This document shows positions 8,012 to 15,378 of a stretch of DNA of 25,481 nucleotides, piece by piece (the first letter of the stretch is position 1; each line of letters starts with the position of its first letter). The position numbers and the translations under genes were made by a program. The DNA is from an uncultured Oscillospiraceae bacterium (GTDB lineage: Bacteria > Bacillota > Clostridia > Oscillospirales > Oscillospiraceae), in assembly GCA_934533005.1 (NCBI GenBank), contig CAKTBC010000017.1, forward strand, positions 1 through 25,481. The letters run 5' to 3'. Below the pieces are notes generated by a model, which saw nothing but the letters and a program-made list of their open reading frames with translations, did no database searches and was not told where the DNA came from.

Positions 8012-8041
8012 GCGTGTCAAAAAAGCATTTTTGACACGCTC
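8010..8041. repeat. Perfect 14-bp palindromic hairpin immediately after the operon stop
   Basis: GAGCGTGTCAAAAA at 8010-8023 pairs exactly with 8028-8041 around a four-base loop, beginning within the dehydrogenase stop codon. The T-run is inside the stem rather than after it, so it may act as a 3'-end stabiliser or as part of a repeated intergenic element rather than as a textbook terminator. Confidence 0.75.
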
Positions 8042-8136
8042 TCAACCAAGGCCCGCTACGCTGGGCTCTCGTTTGAAGGGGTTGCGGCTCACCGCAGCGT
8101 ACTCGCTCCGAGAGCACGTTTGCGAGCCGAGAGGTA

Positions 8137-8200
8137 TTTTCTCCGACGCGCATGTCGCCGGAGAAAACAATCCCATTTTATTTGCTCCTGCGGGAGCAAA
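8137..8200. repeat. Two hairpins in the 8042-8228 intergenic segment
   Basis: The segment between the two convergent operons holds no credible gene. It holds a 12-bp stem with one mismatch (8137-8148 with 8156-8167, TTTTCTCCGACG type) and a perfect 8-bp stem with a TGCG loop (8181-8188 with 8193-8200). Upstream are shorter pairings, such as TGCGG-CTCA-CCGCA near 8085-8098. The density of stems suggests a dispersed intergenic repeat or structured RNA element. Confidence 0.55.
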
Positions 8201-8228
8201 CTCTGCGAGGCTTTTTTGACGGTCTGCA

Positions 8229-8261
8229 AAAACCGCCGAAGGAAATTCCTTCGGCGGTTTT
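8229..8261. terminator. Bidirectional intrinsic terminator between convergent operons
   Basis: AAAACCGCCGAAGGAA at 8229-8244 pairs perfectly with TTCCTTCGGCGGTTTT at 8246-8261. The GC-rich core flanked by A and T runs gives a terminator on both strands, fitting its place between the + operon ending at 8011 and the - operon ending at 8273. Confidence 0.9.
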
Positions 8262-8272
8262 GCTATACGTTT

Positions 8273-9538
8273 TCAGCTGTTGATGATCCGCTTGGTGGCG
8301 GCGCTTGCATGGGCAATAATGTCCTCCGGCGATTCGCCGACGTGGTAAACGCCGTTTTCGTAGAGGATTTTGCCGTTCACCATCGTGAGGAGCACGTTGG
8401 TGTTCGAGCCGCTGTAGACCAGGTTTTTCACCGTGTTGTGCTCGGGCTGCATGTTCGCCTGGTGCAGGTCGATCACAACGAGATCGGCGAGCTTGCCGGG
8501 GGCGATGCAGTCGGCGTCGATGCGCATGGCACGCGCGCCCGTGGAACACGCGGCGCGGAGAATTTCGCGCGCGTCGCACGAGGCAGCGTCCTCCTCGCGG
8601 AGCTTCTGCAGCACCGCGGCGAGATACATTTCGCGGAACATATTGAGCGCATTGTTGCTCGCCGGGCCGTCCGTGCCGATGGCCAGGGGGATCTTCCGGC
8701 ACAGGAATTCGCTCACCGGCGCGATGCCGCTTGCGAGCTTCGCGTTCGAGGCCGGGCACGTCACGGCGTACAGACCGCGGCGCGCGAAAATATCCATATC
8801 GTCCTCGTTGAACCACACGCAATGGAACCCGCCGCCGCCGTGCTCGAAGAGACCGTTCTCCTCAAAAAGCTGCGTCGGCGTAAGGCCGTGGCGCTCGATG
8901 CATTCTTCCACCTCGCGCTTCGTTTCCGAGTTGTGGGTGAAAAACGGCAGCTTATATTCGTCCACGAGCATTTTCATGAACATGAGAAGATCGAGATTGG
9001 CCGTATATTCGGCGTGGATGCCGGGGATGTAGGAGATGAGCGGGTGGAGATTGTTGAACTTGATCGTGTCCATCTCGCCGACCGTCCAGTCGTCCCCCGC
9101 GGCGAGCGCGCCGCAGAGCACCATGCGGAAGCCGCAGTCAATGGACGCCTGCGCGAAAGCGTCGCGCTTATAGTACATGTCGAACGCGCTCGTGATGCCG
9201 CCCTTGAGATATTCGAGAATCGCGAGCTTCGTGAGAGCGTAAATATCGTCCGGCGTGAGCTTGGCCTCCAGCGGGAACACCTTGTCGAAAAGCCAGCTCT
9301 GCAGCGGCAAGTCATCCGCGTAGGAGCGAAGGAACGTCATCGCGCTGTGCGCGTGGGCGTTTTTGAAGCCGGGCATCAGGAGATTCCCCTTGAGGTCGAT
9401 CTCGCGCTCAAACGGCGGGTGTGCGTCGATCGCGGGGCCGACATAGAGGATCATCGATTCCTCGACCCAGACCTCCCAATCGGAAATTTCAAACCCGTCG
9501 CAGAGCGAGAGGAGCTTGCCGTTATAAAAGCGGATCAT
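8273..9538 (-). CDS. Amidohydrolase, 5'-methylthioadenosine/S-adenosylhomocysteine deaminase family
   Basis: The 421-residue TIM-barrel metal hydrolase should deaminate an adenosine-type substrate to its inosine analogue. Motifs in order: MPGFKNAHAHSAMTF (metal-binding HxH at about residues 62-64), YADDLPLQSWL, KLTPDDIY and LAILEYLKGGIT. These are followed by the FFTHNSET histidine and GTDGPASNNALNMFREM with the metal-binding Asp. These match MtaD-type MTA/SAH deaminases closely. I chose ATG at 9538 because it overlaps the PNP stop by four bases (ATGA) and begins MIRFYNGKLLS, the normal start of the family; the longer frame runs into the PNP gene. It is the last gene of the - operon. Related guanine or chlorohydrolase activities cannot be excluded. 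Confidence 0.88.
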   Translation of the reverse strand: MIRFYNGKLLSLCDGFEISDWEVWVEESMILYVGPAIDAHPPFEREIDLKGNLLMPGFKNAHAHSAMTFLRSYADDLPLQSWLFDKVFPLEAKLTPDDIYALTKLAILEYLKGGITSAFDMYYKRDAFAQASIDCGFRMVLCGALAAGDDWTVGEMDTIKFNNLHPLISYIPGIHAEYTANLDLLMFMKMLVDEYKLPFFTHNSETKREVEECIERHGLTPTQLFEENGLFEHGGGGFHCVWFNEDDMDIFARRGLYAVTCPASNAKLASGIAPVSEFLCRKIPLAIGTDGPASNNALNMFREMYLAAVLQKLREEDAASCDAREILRAACSTGARAMRIDADCIAPGKLADLVVIDLHQANMQPEHNTVKNLVYSGSNTNVLLTMVNGKILYENGVYHVGESPEDIIAHASAATKRIINS

Positions 9539-10374
9539 GCCTTCTCCTCCGTATGCATGGCGGCGATGGAATCCCACATGAGCTTCTTGAACCGCGGTGC
9601 GGCGGCGTTGGCCGCTTCGATGACCTCTTCGCCGCTGAGCTTCTGCTCGGAGAGACCGGCGGCAAGATTGGCAATGCACGATACGCCGCACACGCGCATC
9701 CCGGCGTGGTTGGCCGCAATGACCTCCACGACCGTGGACATGCCCACGGCGTCCGCGCCCCAGGCGCGGGCAGCGCGGATGTCGGCGGGGGATTCGTAGC
9801 TCGGGCCGGTGAACTGGATGTACACGCCCTCCTTGAGATCGATGCCGTCTTTTTTCGCCGTATCGCGCAGAATGGCGCGAAGCGCGGGATCGTAGGCGTG
9901 CGTCATATCCGGGAAACGGACGCCGAGCTCATCGATGTTCGCGCCGATGAGCGGGTTCGGGATGAGCGCGCTGATATGGTCGGAAATGCTCATGAGCGTT
10001 CCGGCGGTGAGATCGCCGCGGATGCCGCCGGAGGCGTTCGTAACGAACAAGATCTTCGCGCCCATGGCCTTCATAAGGCGTGCGGGCAGCACAACGTCGT
10101 GCGGCGTGTAGCCCTCGTAGAGGTGCACGCGCCCCTGCATGACGACAACGGGCGTCTCCTCCACATAGCCGAACACGAACCGTCCGGCGTGGCCGGGCGC
10201 GGTGGAGACCGGGAAGCCGGGAATTTCGCTGTACGGCACAACGGCGACTTGCTTCACCATGTCGGCAAAGCCGCCAAGACCGGAACCGAGCACAACGGCG
10301 ACCTCGGGGACAAAGTCGGTGTGGCGCCGCACCGCGGCGAGACAGTTCTGGATGCGTTCCATTTCGGGATGCAT
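9535..10374 (-). CDS. punA: Purine-nucleoside phosphorylase (trimeric class I type)
   Basis: The 279-residue protein should split purine nucleosides with phosphate into free base and ribose-1-phosphate. Visible motifs are VVLGSGLGGFAD (phosphate-binding loop), GHAGRFVFG, VMQGRVHLYEGY and VTNASGGI. The closing FTGPSYESPADIR, GADAVGMST and CIANLAAG motifs retain the purine-recognising Asn. The length is usual for the PunA/human-PNP family. AGGAGG sits just before ATG 10374. The next gene, a probable MTA/SAH deaminase, overlaps its stop, so the pair could deaminate then phosphorolyse adenosine-like compounds, including methylthioinosine. Confidence 0.93.
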   Translation of the reverse strand: MHPEMERIQNCLAAVRRHTDFVPEVAVVLGSGLGGFADMVKQVAVVPYSEIPGFPVSTAPGHAGRFVFGYVEETPVVVMQGRVHLYEGYTPHDVVLPARLMKAMGAKILFVTNASGGIRGDLTAGTLMSISDHISALIPNPLIGANIDELGVRFPDMTHAYDPALRAILRDTAKKDGIDLKEGVYIQFTGPSYESPADIRAARAWGADAVGMSTVVEVIAANHAGMRVCGVSCIANLAAGLSEQKLSGEEVIEAANAAAPRFKKLMWDSIAAMHTEEKA

Positions 10375-10397
10375 AAAAGGGCCTCCTTATGTATGTT

Positions 10398-10886
10398 TTA
10401 TTCTTCGGTGAGATCGGCGAACTGCGCGCCGATATAGTCTGCCAGAGCCTCAGGATTGATCCCAAGCTGCGCGCCAAGCCGCCCGGCGCTGCAAAAGAAA
10501 GCGTCCGTCAAAAGCGCCGTCTCGTCGATCCACGTGGGAAACGGCTTTTTCATCCCCACCGGGGAGCACCCGCCGTGGACATAGCCGGTGAGCGGCAGCA
10601 GCTTTTTCTGCGGCAGCATCGCAATGCTCTTCACGCCCGCCGCCTTCGCCGCCTTTTTGAGCGAGAGCGTTTCTGGCGCGGGGATGACGAACACGAAGTG
10701 CTCGCCGGTATTGGCCTCCGCCACAAGCGTTTTGAAAACGCACTCCGCGCTCTGGCCGAGCGCCGAGGCCACCTCCGTGCCGGAGGCGAGCGCAGTATCG
10801 TAATAATGCGGCGTATACGCGATGCCCGCCTGATCAAGCAGGCGCATCACGTTGGTTTTTTCGTTGGTTTTATCCGATTTTGCCAT
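10398..10886 (-). CDS. ybaK: YbaK-family Cys-tRNA(Pro)/Cys-tRNA(Cys) deacylase
   Basis: The 162-residue protein is a single YbaK/EbsC domain that hydrolyses mischarged Cys-tRNA(Pro) in trans. Family motifs are VFKTLVAEA (with the conserved lysine), FVFVIPAPETLSLKKAAKAAG and LTGYVHGGCSPVGMKKPFP, and the length is normal. ATG at 10886 is chosen because TGAGGAATACTTTT places a GAGG site nine bases upstream; a few more codons upstream are open but lack a ribosome site. Its start lies inside the end of the AlaX-like gene (17-base overlap), so the two editing factors are probably translationally coupled. Confidence 0.92.
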   Translation of the reverse strand: MAKSDKTNEKTNVMRLLDQAGIAYTPHYYDTALASGTEVASALGQSAECVFKTLVAEANTGEHFVFVIPAPETLSLKKAAKAAGVKSIAMLPQKKLLPLTGYVHGGCSPVGMKKPFPTWIDETALLTDAFFCSAGRLGAQLGINPEALADYIGAQFADLTEE

Positions 10887-12024
10887 AAAAGTATTCCTCA
10901 ATTTGCTCTCGGGAAGCGTGAAGGCTCCCCTGGATCATGCCCGGCGCGCCGCCGCCCCGGCCGAAGAGCACGGCGTTGATGCCCTTTGCCGCGGCGCGAA
11001 GGTCGGTCGTTTCCGACGCCATCACATACCGATAGCCCCCGTCCTCGGCGCAGAGAGCGGCGCAGATGCCCGTGCAGCACGCCTTTCCGCCCTCGGCAAG
11101 AGCGCGCAGCGCAGCGGACGAAAGGCCGTCCTCAAAAAAGAGCCGGTTCCCCTCGCACGGTGCGAGCGCTGCGAGCCGTGCCTCCACATACCGCCGCTCC
11201 GCGGCGGCTCGCTGATACTTTTCCGCCTCCAGCTCGCTGAGCACGCGCTCGGCAGCGGCGCAGAGGGCATTCTGCGGCGCGGAAAAGAGGCGGGAGAGCG
11301 CATCGGTCTCGGCGGCGCAGAGCGCCGCGTCCTCATACGCCGTGCGCCCGGCGAGCATCGTAAAGCGCACGCCGCCGCGGTGGCGCATCCGGTCTTTTAA
11401 ACGGATAAGACCGATCTCGCCGGTGAAGCTCACGTGCGGCGCACAGCACGCGCACCGGTCAACGCCCGGCACCTCCACAATGCGCACCGGCATCGCGAGC
11501 GCCTTTTTCTGCCGGAACGGCAACACGGCGAGCTCTTCCTCCGTCGGCCAGAGGATGTTTATGGGAAGGTTCTGCCACACGGCCTCGTTCGCGAGCCGCT
11601 CGAGCTGCGCAAGCTGCTCCGCGTCCAGCTCGCGGTCAAAGTCGATCGTCGCGCCGTGCTCGTCCATGTGGAAGCCGATGTTCTCGCAGCCCCAAAGCGA
11701 ATGCGCATGGCCGGACACCAGGTGCTCGGCCGAGTGGATCTGCATACGGGCAAAACGCGTTTCCCAGTCGATCTCGCCAGTCACTTCCGCGCCGAGCGTG
11801 AGCGGAGAAGCGCAGAAATGGACGATCTCCCCGTTCTCCTCACGCGTATCCGTTACCTGTATGCCGCCAAGCGTGCCAATATCGCCGCCCTGTCCGCCGC
11901 CCTCAGGAAAGAAAGCGGTGCGGTCGAGCGTCACGGCATAGAGCTTTCCGCGCTCCTCGCACGAGAGGACGCGCGCGGTGAACTTTCGCATATGCGCGTC
12001 AGCGTAAAAGAGCTTTTCGGTCAT
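10870..12024 (-). CDS. Alanyl-tRNA editing protein (AlaX-long type, with DHHA1 domain)
   Basis: The 384-residue protein resembles the editing and C-terminal parts of alanyl-tRNA synthetase without the catalytic core. It should hydrolyse Ser- or Gly-tRNA(Ala) in trans. The N-terminal part has RTAFFPEGGGQGGD, then the zinc site HSAEH (His97 and His101) and a CCAPH motif near residues 193-197 completing the HxxxH...CxxxH set. The C-terminal part is a DHHA1-like domain ending in FGRGGGAPGMIQGS. That is the usual AlaX-L layout of about 390 residues. It starts six bases after the PPC-protein gene and overlaps ybaK. Confidence 0.9.
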   Translation of the reverse strand: MTEKLFYADAHMRKFTARVLSCEERGKLYAVTLDRTAFFPEGGGQGGDIGTLGGIQVTDTREENGEIVHFCASPLTLGAEVTGEIDWETRFARMQIHSAEHLVSGHAHSLWGCENIGFHMDEHGATIDFDRELDAEQLAQLERLANEAVWQNLPINILWPTEEELAVLPFRQKKALAMPVRIVEVPGVDRCACCAPHVSFTGEIGLIRLKDRMRHRGGVRFTMLAGRTAYEDAALCAAETDALSRLFSAPQNALCAAAERVLSELEAEKYQRAAAERRYVEARLAALAPCEGNRLFFEDGLSSAALRALAEGGKACCTGICAALCAEDGGYRYVMASETTDLRAAAKGINAVLFGRGGGAPGMIQGSLHASREQIEEYFYGKIG

Positions 12025-12030
12025 AGGATT

Positions 12031-12450
12031 TTAGAATTTGAACAGGTTAAGCCCGGTCACATCGTCCTTGAAGCGGTCGACCGTGCCGTCGATCACGCGG
12101 AGGACCATCTCGCACGTCGCGCTCACGCGCGCGGCGTTGAGATGCCCGCCGACGACCGTGCCGGACTCGTTCGCGGCGCTCATGTGCAAATGGCTATAGT
12201 ATTCGCCGTTCATCGTGTTCACCGTGCCGGTCAGCGAGACGATCTCGTGCGCGCCGGTAAAGGTAAGCGCGTGGTACTGCTTTTCGTCCACGTTGTACAC
12301 GCCGACGGTGAACTCGTCCGTCGCGCCAAGCGCCTCAATGCTCGCCAGGCGGATGTTTTCCTTTTCGCACAGCGCGCGAAGCTGCGCCGTGATCTCCTCG
12401 CCGCGGTCAAAGCGAGCAACGATCGTATTTTCAAAACGTTTGTAGTCCAT
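12031..12450 (-). CDS. PPC/DUF296 domain protein
   Basis: The 139-residue protein is a single PPC (plants and prokaryotes conserved) domain. ENTIVARFDRGEEI and EALGATDEFTVGVYN are followed by the histidine motif SHLHMSAANESGTVVGGHL, whose three histidines form a metal site in structures of the family. Prokaryotic members are often called DNA-binding-like, but their activity is unproven. ATG at 12450 is preceded by AAAGGAG; the longer frame starts upstream of that site. It is the first gene of the - operon, behind a good promoter at 12485-12513. I would not assign a function beyond the fold. Confidence 0.88.
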   Translation of the reverse strand: MDYKRFENTIVARFDRGEEITAQLRALCEKENIRLASIEALGATDEFTVGVYNVDEKQYHALTFTGAHEIVSLTGTVNTMNGEYYSHLHMSAANESGTVVGGHLNAARVSATCEMVLRVIDGTVDRFKDDVTGLNLFKF

Positions 12451-12484
12451 GATCTTTATCTCCTTTGGATGGAATATATTTTGT

Positions 12485-12513
12485 ATTATAGCCGCTCGGG
12501 AAGCGTAAATCAA
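12485..12513 (-). promoter_or_regulatory. Sigma-A promoter for the - strand PPC/tRNA-editing/PNP operon
   Basis: On the minus strand TTGATT (12508-12513) and TATAAT (12485-12490) are 17 bases apart. The first gene starts at 12450, so the leader is short. The -35 box lies two bases from the -35 box of the divergent mutY promoter. Confidence 0.75.
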
Positions 12514-12515
12514 GG

Positions 12516-12544
12516 TTGTCAAGACGGGAGCAAGGCCGTATAAT
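12516..12544 (+). promoter_or_regulatory. Sigma-A promoter for mutY
   Basis: TTGTCA at 12516-12521 and a perfect TATAAT at 12539-12544 are separated by 17 bases. AAAGGA follows just before the mutY ATG at 12568, giving a leader of roughly 17 bases. Confidence 0.8.
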
Positions 12545-12567
12545 AGCAGAAACGAAAGGAACGGCCT

Positions 12568-13560
12568 ATGGAAAACTTTTCCCGTCCGCTGGTGGACTGG
12601 TACAAAAAAGAGGCGCGCCCCCTCCCCTGGCGGGAGGAGCCGACGCCATACCGCGTATGGGTCTCGGAGATCATGCTGCAGCAGACCCGCATCGAGGCCG
12701 CGCGCGAATACTTCAACCGCTTCACGCGCGCGTTTCCGACCGTGGAAGCGCTCGCCGCGGCAGAGCTCGACGATGTGCTCAAGCTCTGGGAAGGGTTAGG
12801 GTATTATTCCCGTGCGCGAAATCTCCACAAATGCGCGAAAACCGTGTGCGAGGAGTACGGCGGTGTGTTCCCTGCGGACGCCGCGGCGCTGCGCGCGCTG
12901 CCCGGCATCGGGGACTACACCGCCGGGGCGATCGCCTCGATCGCCTACGGACTGCCCGAACCGGCCGTAGACGGAAACGTGCTGCGCGTGCTCGCGCGCA
13001 TGGAGTGCTTCGGTGAGAGCATCGGCAGCGACAAGGTAAAAAAGCGCTTCCGCGAAGCGCTGCGCGCAATTTACCCCGCGGGGGACTGCGGCGCTTTTAC
13101 AAGCGCACTCATGGAGCTGGGCGAGACGATCTGCACCGTTGGAACACCCGACTGTGCGCGCTGCCCGGTCGCAGCGCACTGCGAGGCGCACCGCCGCGGC
13201 GAGGAAACGCTTTACCCCGTGCTGCCGGAGAAAAAGCCGCGCCGGATCGAAAACCGGCGGGTGCTTTTGCTGCTCTGCGGCGATACGGTCGCGGTGCGGC
13301 GGCGCGAGAGCACGGGGCTTCTCGCCTCGATGTGGGAACTCCCGAACGATCTTTCGCCGGATGTGCCGCAAAACGGCGTACCCTGCGGCGAGGCGGTACA
13401 TGTGTTCAGCCACGTCGAGTGGCACATGCGCGGGTATATCGTCCGCTGCGAAGAAAAGCTGCCGGACTACGTCTGGGTGACGAAAGCGGAGCGCGAAGCG
13501 CTCGCCATGCCCACGGCGTTCCGGTATTACCGAAAAAAACTGGAGGAGATGGGATATTGA
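12568..13560 (+). CDS. mutY: Adenine DNA glycosylase (MutY)
   Basis: The 330-residue base-excision enzyme removes adenine mispaired with 8-oxoguanine. The first half has SEIMLQQTR with the catalytic glutamate (about residue 34), the helix-hairpin-helix LPGIGDYTAGAI (about 111-122) and the catalytic Asp in AVDGNVLR (about 134). The 4Fe-4S cluster cysteines follow with spacing C-X6-C-X2-C-X5-C (about 190-206). The C-terminal NUDIX-like domain carries HVFSHVEWHMRGY, the 8-oxoG-recognition FSH motif. The length is slightly short but complete. ATG 12568 is preceded by AAAGGA and a strong promoter. Its stop overlaps the next gene. Confidence 0.96.
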   Translation: MENFSRPLVDWYKKEARPLPWREEPTPYRVWVSEIMLQQTRIEAAREYFNRFTRAFPTVEALAAAELDDVLKLWEGLGYYSRARNLHKCAKTVCEEYGGVFPADAAALRALPGIGDYTAGAIASIAYGLPEPAVDGNVLRVLARMECFGESIGSDKVKKRFREALRAIYPAGDCGAFTSALMELGETICTVGTPDCARCPVAAHCEAHRRGEETLYPVLPEKKPRRIENRRVLLLLCGDTVAVRRRESTGLLASMWELPNDLSPDVPQNGVPCGEAVHVFSHVEWHMRGYIVRCEEKLPDYVWVTKAEREALAMPTAFRYYRKKLEEMGY

Positions 13561-14090
13561 ATATCTGTGTATTCGGCGCGGCGCGCGATGAGATCGGCGA
13601 AGACTTCATGGCACTCGGCACGGCGCTCGGCCGTGAGCTCGCTCTGCGCGGGCACACGCTCGTATTCGGTGCCGGCGGCCATGGCATGATGGGCGCCGTA
13701 GCGCGCGGAGTCTACGAAATGGGTGGGGAGATCATCGGCGTTGTGCCGTACTTCTTCAACTCCCCCGGCATCCTTTTCGAGCATTGCACGGAGCTCATCC
13801 GCATGGAGACGATGGCAGAGCGCAAAACCATCATGGAGCAGCGCTCAGACGCTTTCATCGCCCTGCCCGGCGGCATCGGCACGATGGAGGAAATTTTCGA
13901 GGTCATCACGCTCTCGTCCCTTGGCCGGATGCAGAAAAAGAGCGCGTTTCTCGATGCGGAAAACTACTGGGAGAGCGCCGTTGAGCTGCTGCGCGGCGCG
14001 GTGGAAAAGGGCTTCGCAACCGAAGAACTGAGCGGCCACTACGCGCATTTTACGGATGTGAAAGCGTGCCTTGATTATCTGGAAGGATAA
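13557..14090 (+). CDS. LOG/TIGR00730 family protein (putative nucleotide phosphoribohydrolase)
   Basis: The 177-residue protein has the lysine-decarboxylase-like Rossmann fold of the LOG family: VFGAARDE near the N terminus, GAGGHGMMGAVARG, an arginine in MAERKTIM, and the signature PGGIGTMEEIFEVIT (about residues 104-118). Characterised members cleave cytokinin riboside 5'-monophosphates or other nucleoside monophosphates to base and ribose-5-phosphate. No ATG fits: the longer frame upstream is inside mutY. The start is most likely TTG at 13557, overlapping the mutY stop (TTGA) with GGAGGAG about ten bases upstream. It is probably co-translated with mutY. Confidence 0.88.
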   Translation: MNICVFGAARDEIGEDFMALGTALGRELALRGHTLVFGAGGHGMMGAVARGVYEMGGEIIGVVPYFFNSPGILFEHCTELIRMETMAERKTIMEQRSDAFIALPGGIGTMEEIFEVITLSSLGRMQKKSAFLDAENYWESAVELLRGAVEKGFATEELSGHYAHFTDVKACLDYLEG

Positions 14091-14101
14091 AATTTTTCAA
14101 T

Positions 14102-14172
14102 GGGTGGAGCAGAGCCCCGCCCCTACAGGGTTCTTAAAGGAGCGTCCGTAGGGGTGGGGCTCTGCCCTACCC
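14102..14172. repeat. Long imperfect hairpin repeat after the LOG gene
   Basis: A 25-base arm at 14102-14126 (GGGTGGAGCAGAGCCCCGCC and on) is matched by an inverted arm at 14148-14172 with only a few mismatches, around a 21-base loop. It looks like a REP- or MITE-like intergenic element and may also terminate the mutY operon. It marks the left edge of an AT-rich stretch. Confidence 0.7.
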
Positions 14173-14198
14173 GCATATGTTTCTTTATGTTTGAAAAT

Positions 14199-15302
14199 TT
14201 ATCTGCCTGCGATCCGCCGTTCTCGATACCTTATTTTTCTGCACCCATTAATAAAATATTTATATCCGGCTGCCAAAGATTCAGAAACGGCAATGGTAAT
14301 TACTACATTTATTGCATAGGTTACCAGCCATTTCAGAAACCAATTTTCTATGGATACTAAATTTATGACATAAAAATTAATAGAGCTGCCGATACCCTGA
14401 CCAAAATAATACCAGATTGCATTTTTTCCAATATGAAGAAGAAATTTATTATACTTCTCCCGGCGGCCATCGAAGTACTTCGCAATTAAGATGGCAACCA
14501 TAGAGACAAAACCATATTTAAGCGACGGCGGAAATTTCGCACTTTGAATATCGTACAGGGGCAACCCCTGCAGATAAGAAGTAATTACAACTCCGGCAAT
14601 GCATGCTCCTATGCATAAAATCAGCTGCTGCGGTTTTGCACACCGACCCAAGCGATTTACTCCCAGCATCCAAAAGAAACTATAAAACAGAAAATATGTC
14701 AAATCTAATCCAAACGCATATTTTCCATATATGATCCATATAAACGCTGCCAGCAAGAGCCACATATATGTTTTCTTTAGCTCCGAAGGTTCTGCGCTTC
14801 GTTCAATGATCATCATGATTGCGGCATTCACAAGCAAGACAACCATATAATAAGGCATAAACCAGATAGAACCTGCCACAACCGGAAAGCCGGAAATGCT
14901 GACGGTAAACATGTAATTATTAGCTAAATCTCTAATGTCGGTCACACCTTGAAAGGTATACGGCAAATGAACAGATACCGCACAGAACACTGCAGCTACA
15001 GTTATGAAAAAAATCCATTTAAACCATATTTTGAGCAGACCCTTTCCCGTCTTTGTTATATCGCTTCGCCGATAACTCGATGCCCAGCCCGATAAATAGA
15101 AGAAAAACGGCACATCCAAAAACAGCGTAAGGTTCTGAAACCATGCCGGGGTATAGCCTTGACCTCCCCAAAAAGCTGTGTGAATGGCTATAATTCCAAG
15201 AGCCGCAATTCCTCTGAGAAAATCTATATAATTATTTCTGGTCTGATCCGAGACGGTCAAATCATTTTTTCTCACTTTAATCTGGCACCCTTCTGAATAC
15301 AT
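14199..15302 (-). CDS. Acyltransferase-3 family membrane protein (OafA/WecH-like)
   Basis: The 367-residue protein has about ten hydrophobic segments. It begins with NNYIDFLRGIAALGIIAIHTAFWG, the family's R/H active-site region on the first membrane helix (the H in IIAIHT), followed by FFFYLSGW. Members O-acetylate cell-surface glycans or other envelope molecules. The gene is much richer in A+T (about 40% GC by eye, with AAA, ATA and TTA codons) than its neighbours at about 60%, which suggests horizontal acquisition. No strong ribosome site precedes ATG 15302; a GTG a few codons later (about 15273), behind AGAAGGGTG, is an alternative start. It stands alone, with no glycan genes beside it, so the acceptor is unknown. 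Confidence 0.85.
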   Translation of the reverse strand: MYSEGCQIKVRKNDLTVSDQTRNNYIDFLRGIAALGIIAIHTAFWGGQGYTPAWFQNLTLFLDVPFFFYLSGWASSYRRSDITKTGKGLLKIWFKWIFFITVAAVFCAVSVHLPYTFQGVTDIRDLANNYMFTVSISGFPVVAGSIWFMPYYMVVLLVNAAIMMIIERSAEPSELKKTYMWLLLAAFIWIIYGKYAFGLDLTYFLFYSFFWMLGVNRLGRCAKPQQLILCIGACIAGVVITSYLQGLPLYDIQSAKFPPSLKYGFVSMVAILIAKYFDGRREKYNKFLLHIGKNAIWYYFGQGIGSSINFYVINLVSIENWFLKWLVTYAINVVITIAVSESLAAGYKYFINGCRKIRYRERRIAGR

Positions 15303-15325
15303 TCAAAAAAATCTGGTCTACTGAT

Positions 15326-15355
15326 ACTATATCATGCTGTATGGTCTCATGGCAA
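15326..15355 (-). promoter_or_regulatory. Possible promoter for the acyltransferase gene
   Basis: On the minus strand TTGCCA (15350-15355) and TATAGT (15326-15331) are 18 bases apart, giving a very short leader before ATG 15302. On the + strand the same spot offers TTCAAA (15302-15307), 17 bases and TACTAT (15325-15330) with an extended TG, which could serve the symporter gene. Confidence 0.4.
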
Positions 15356-15378
15356 CAGAAGGCGGAGATCATCCAGTC

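Noticed and set aside
8120..9799. 559-codon open frame on the plus strand
   Set aside because: It is a mirror frame of the amidohydrolase and crosses the terminator hairpins; no family motif is visible.
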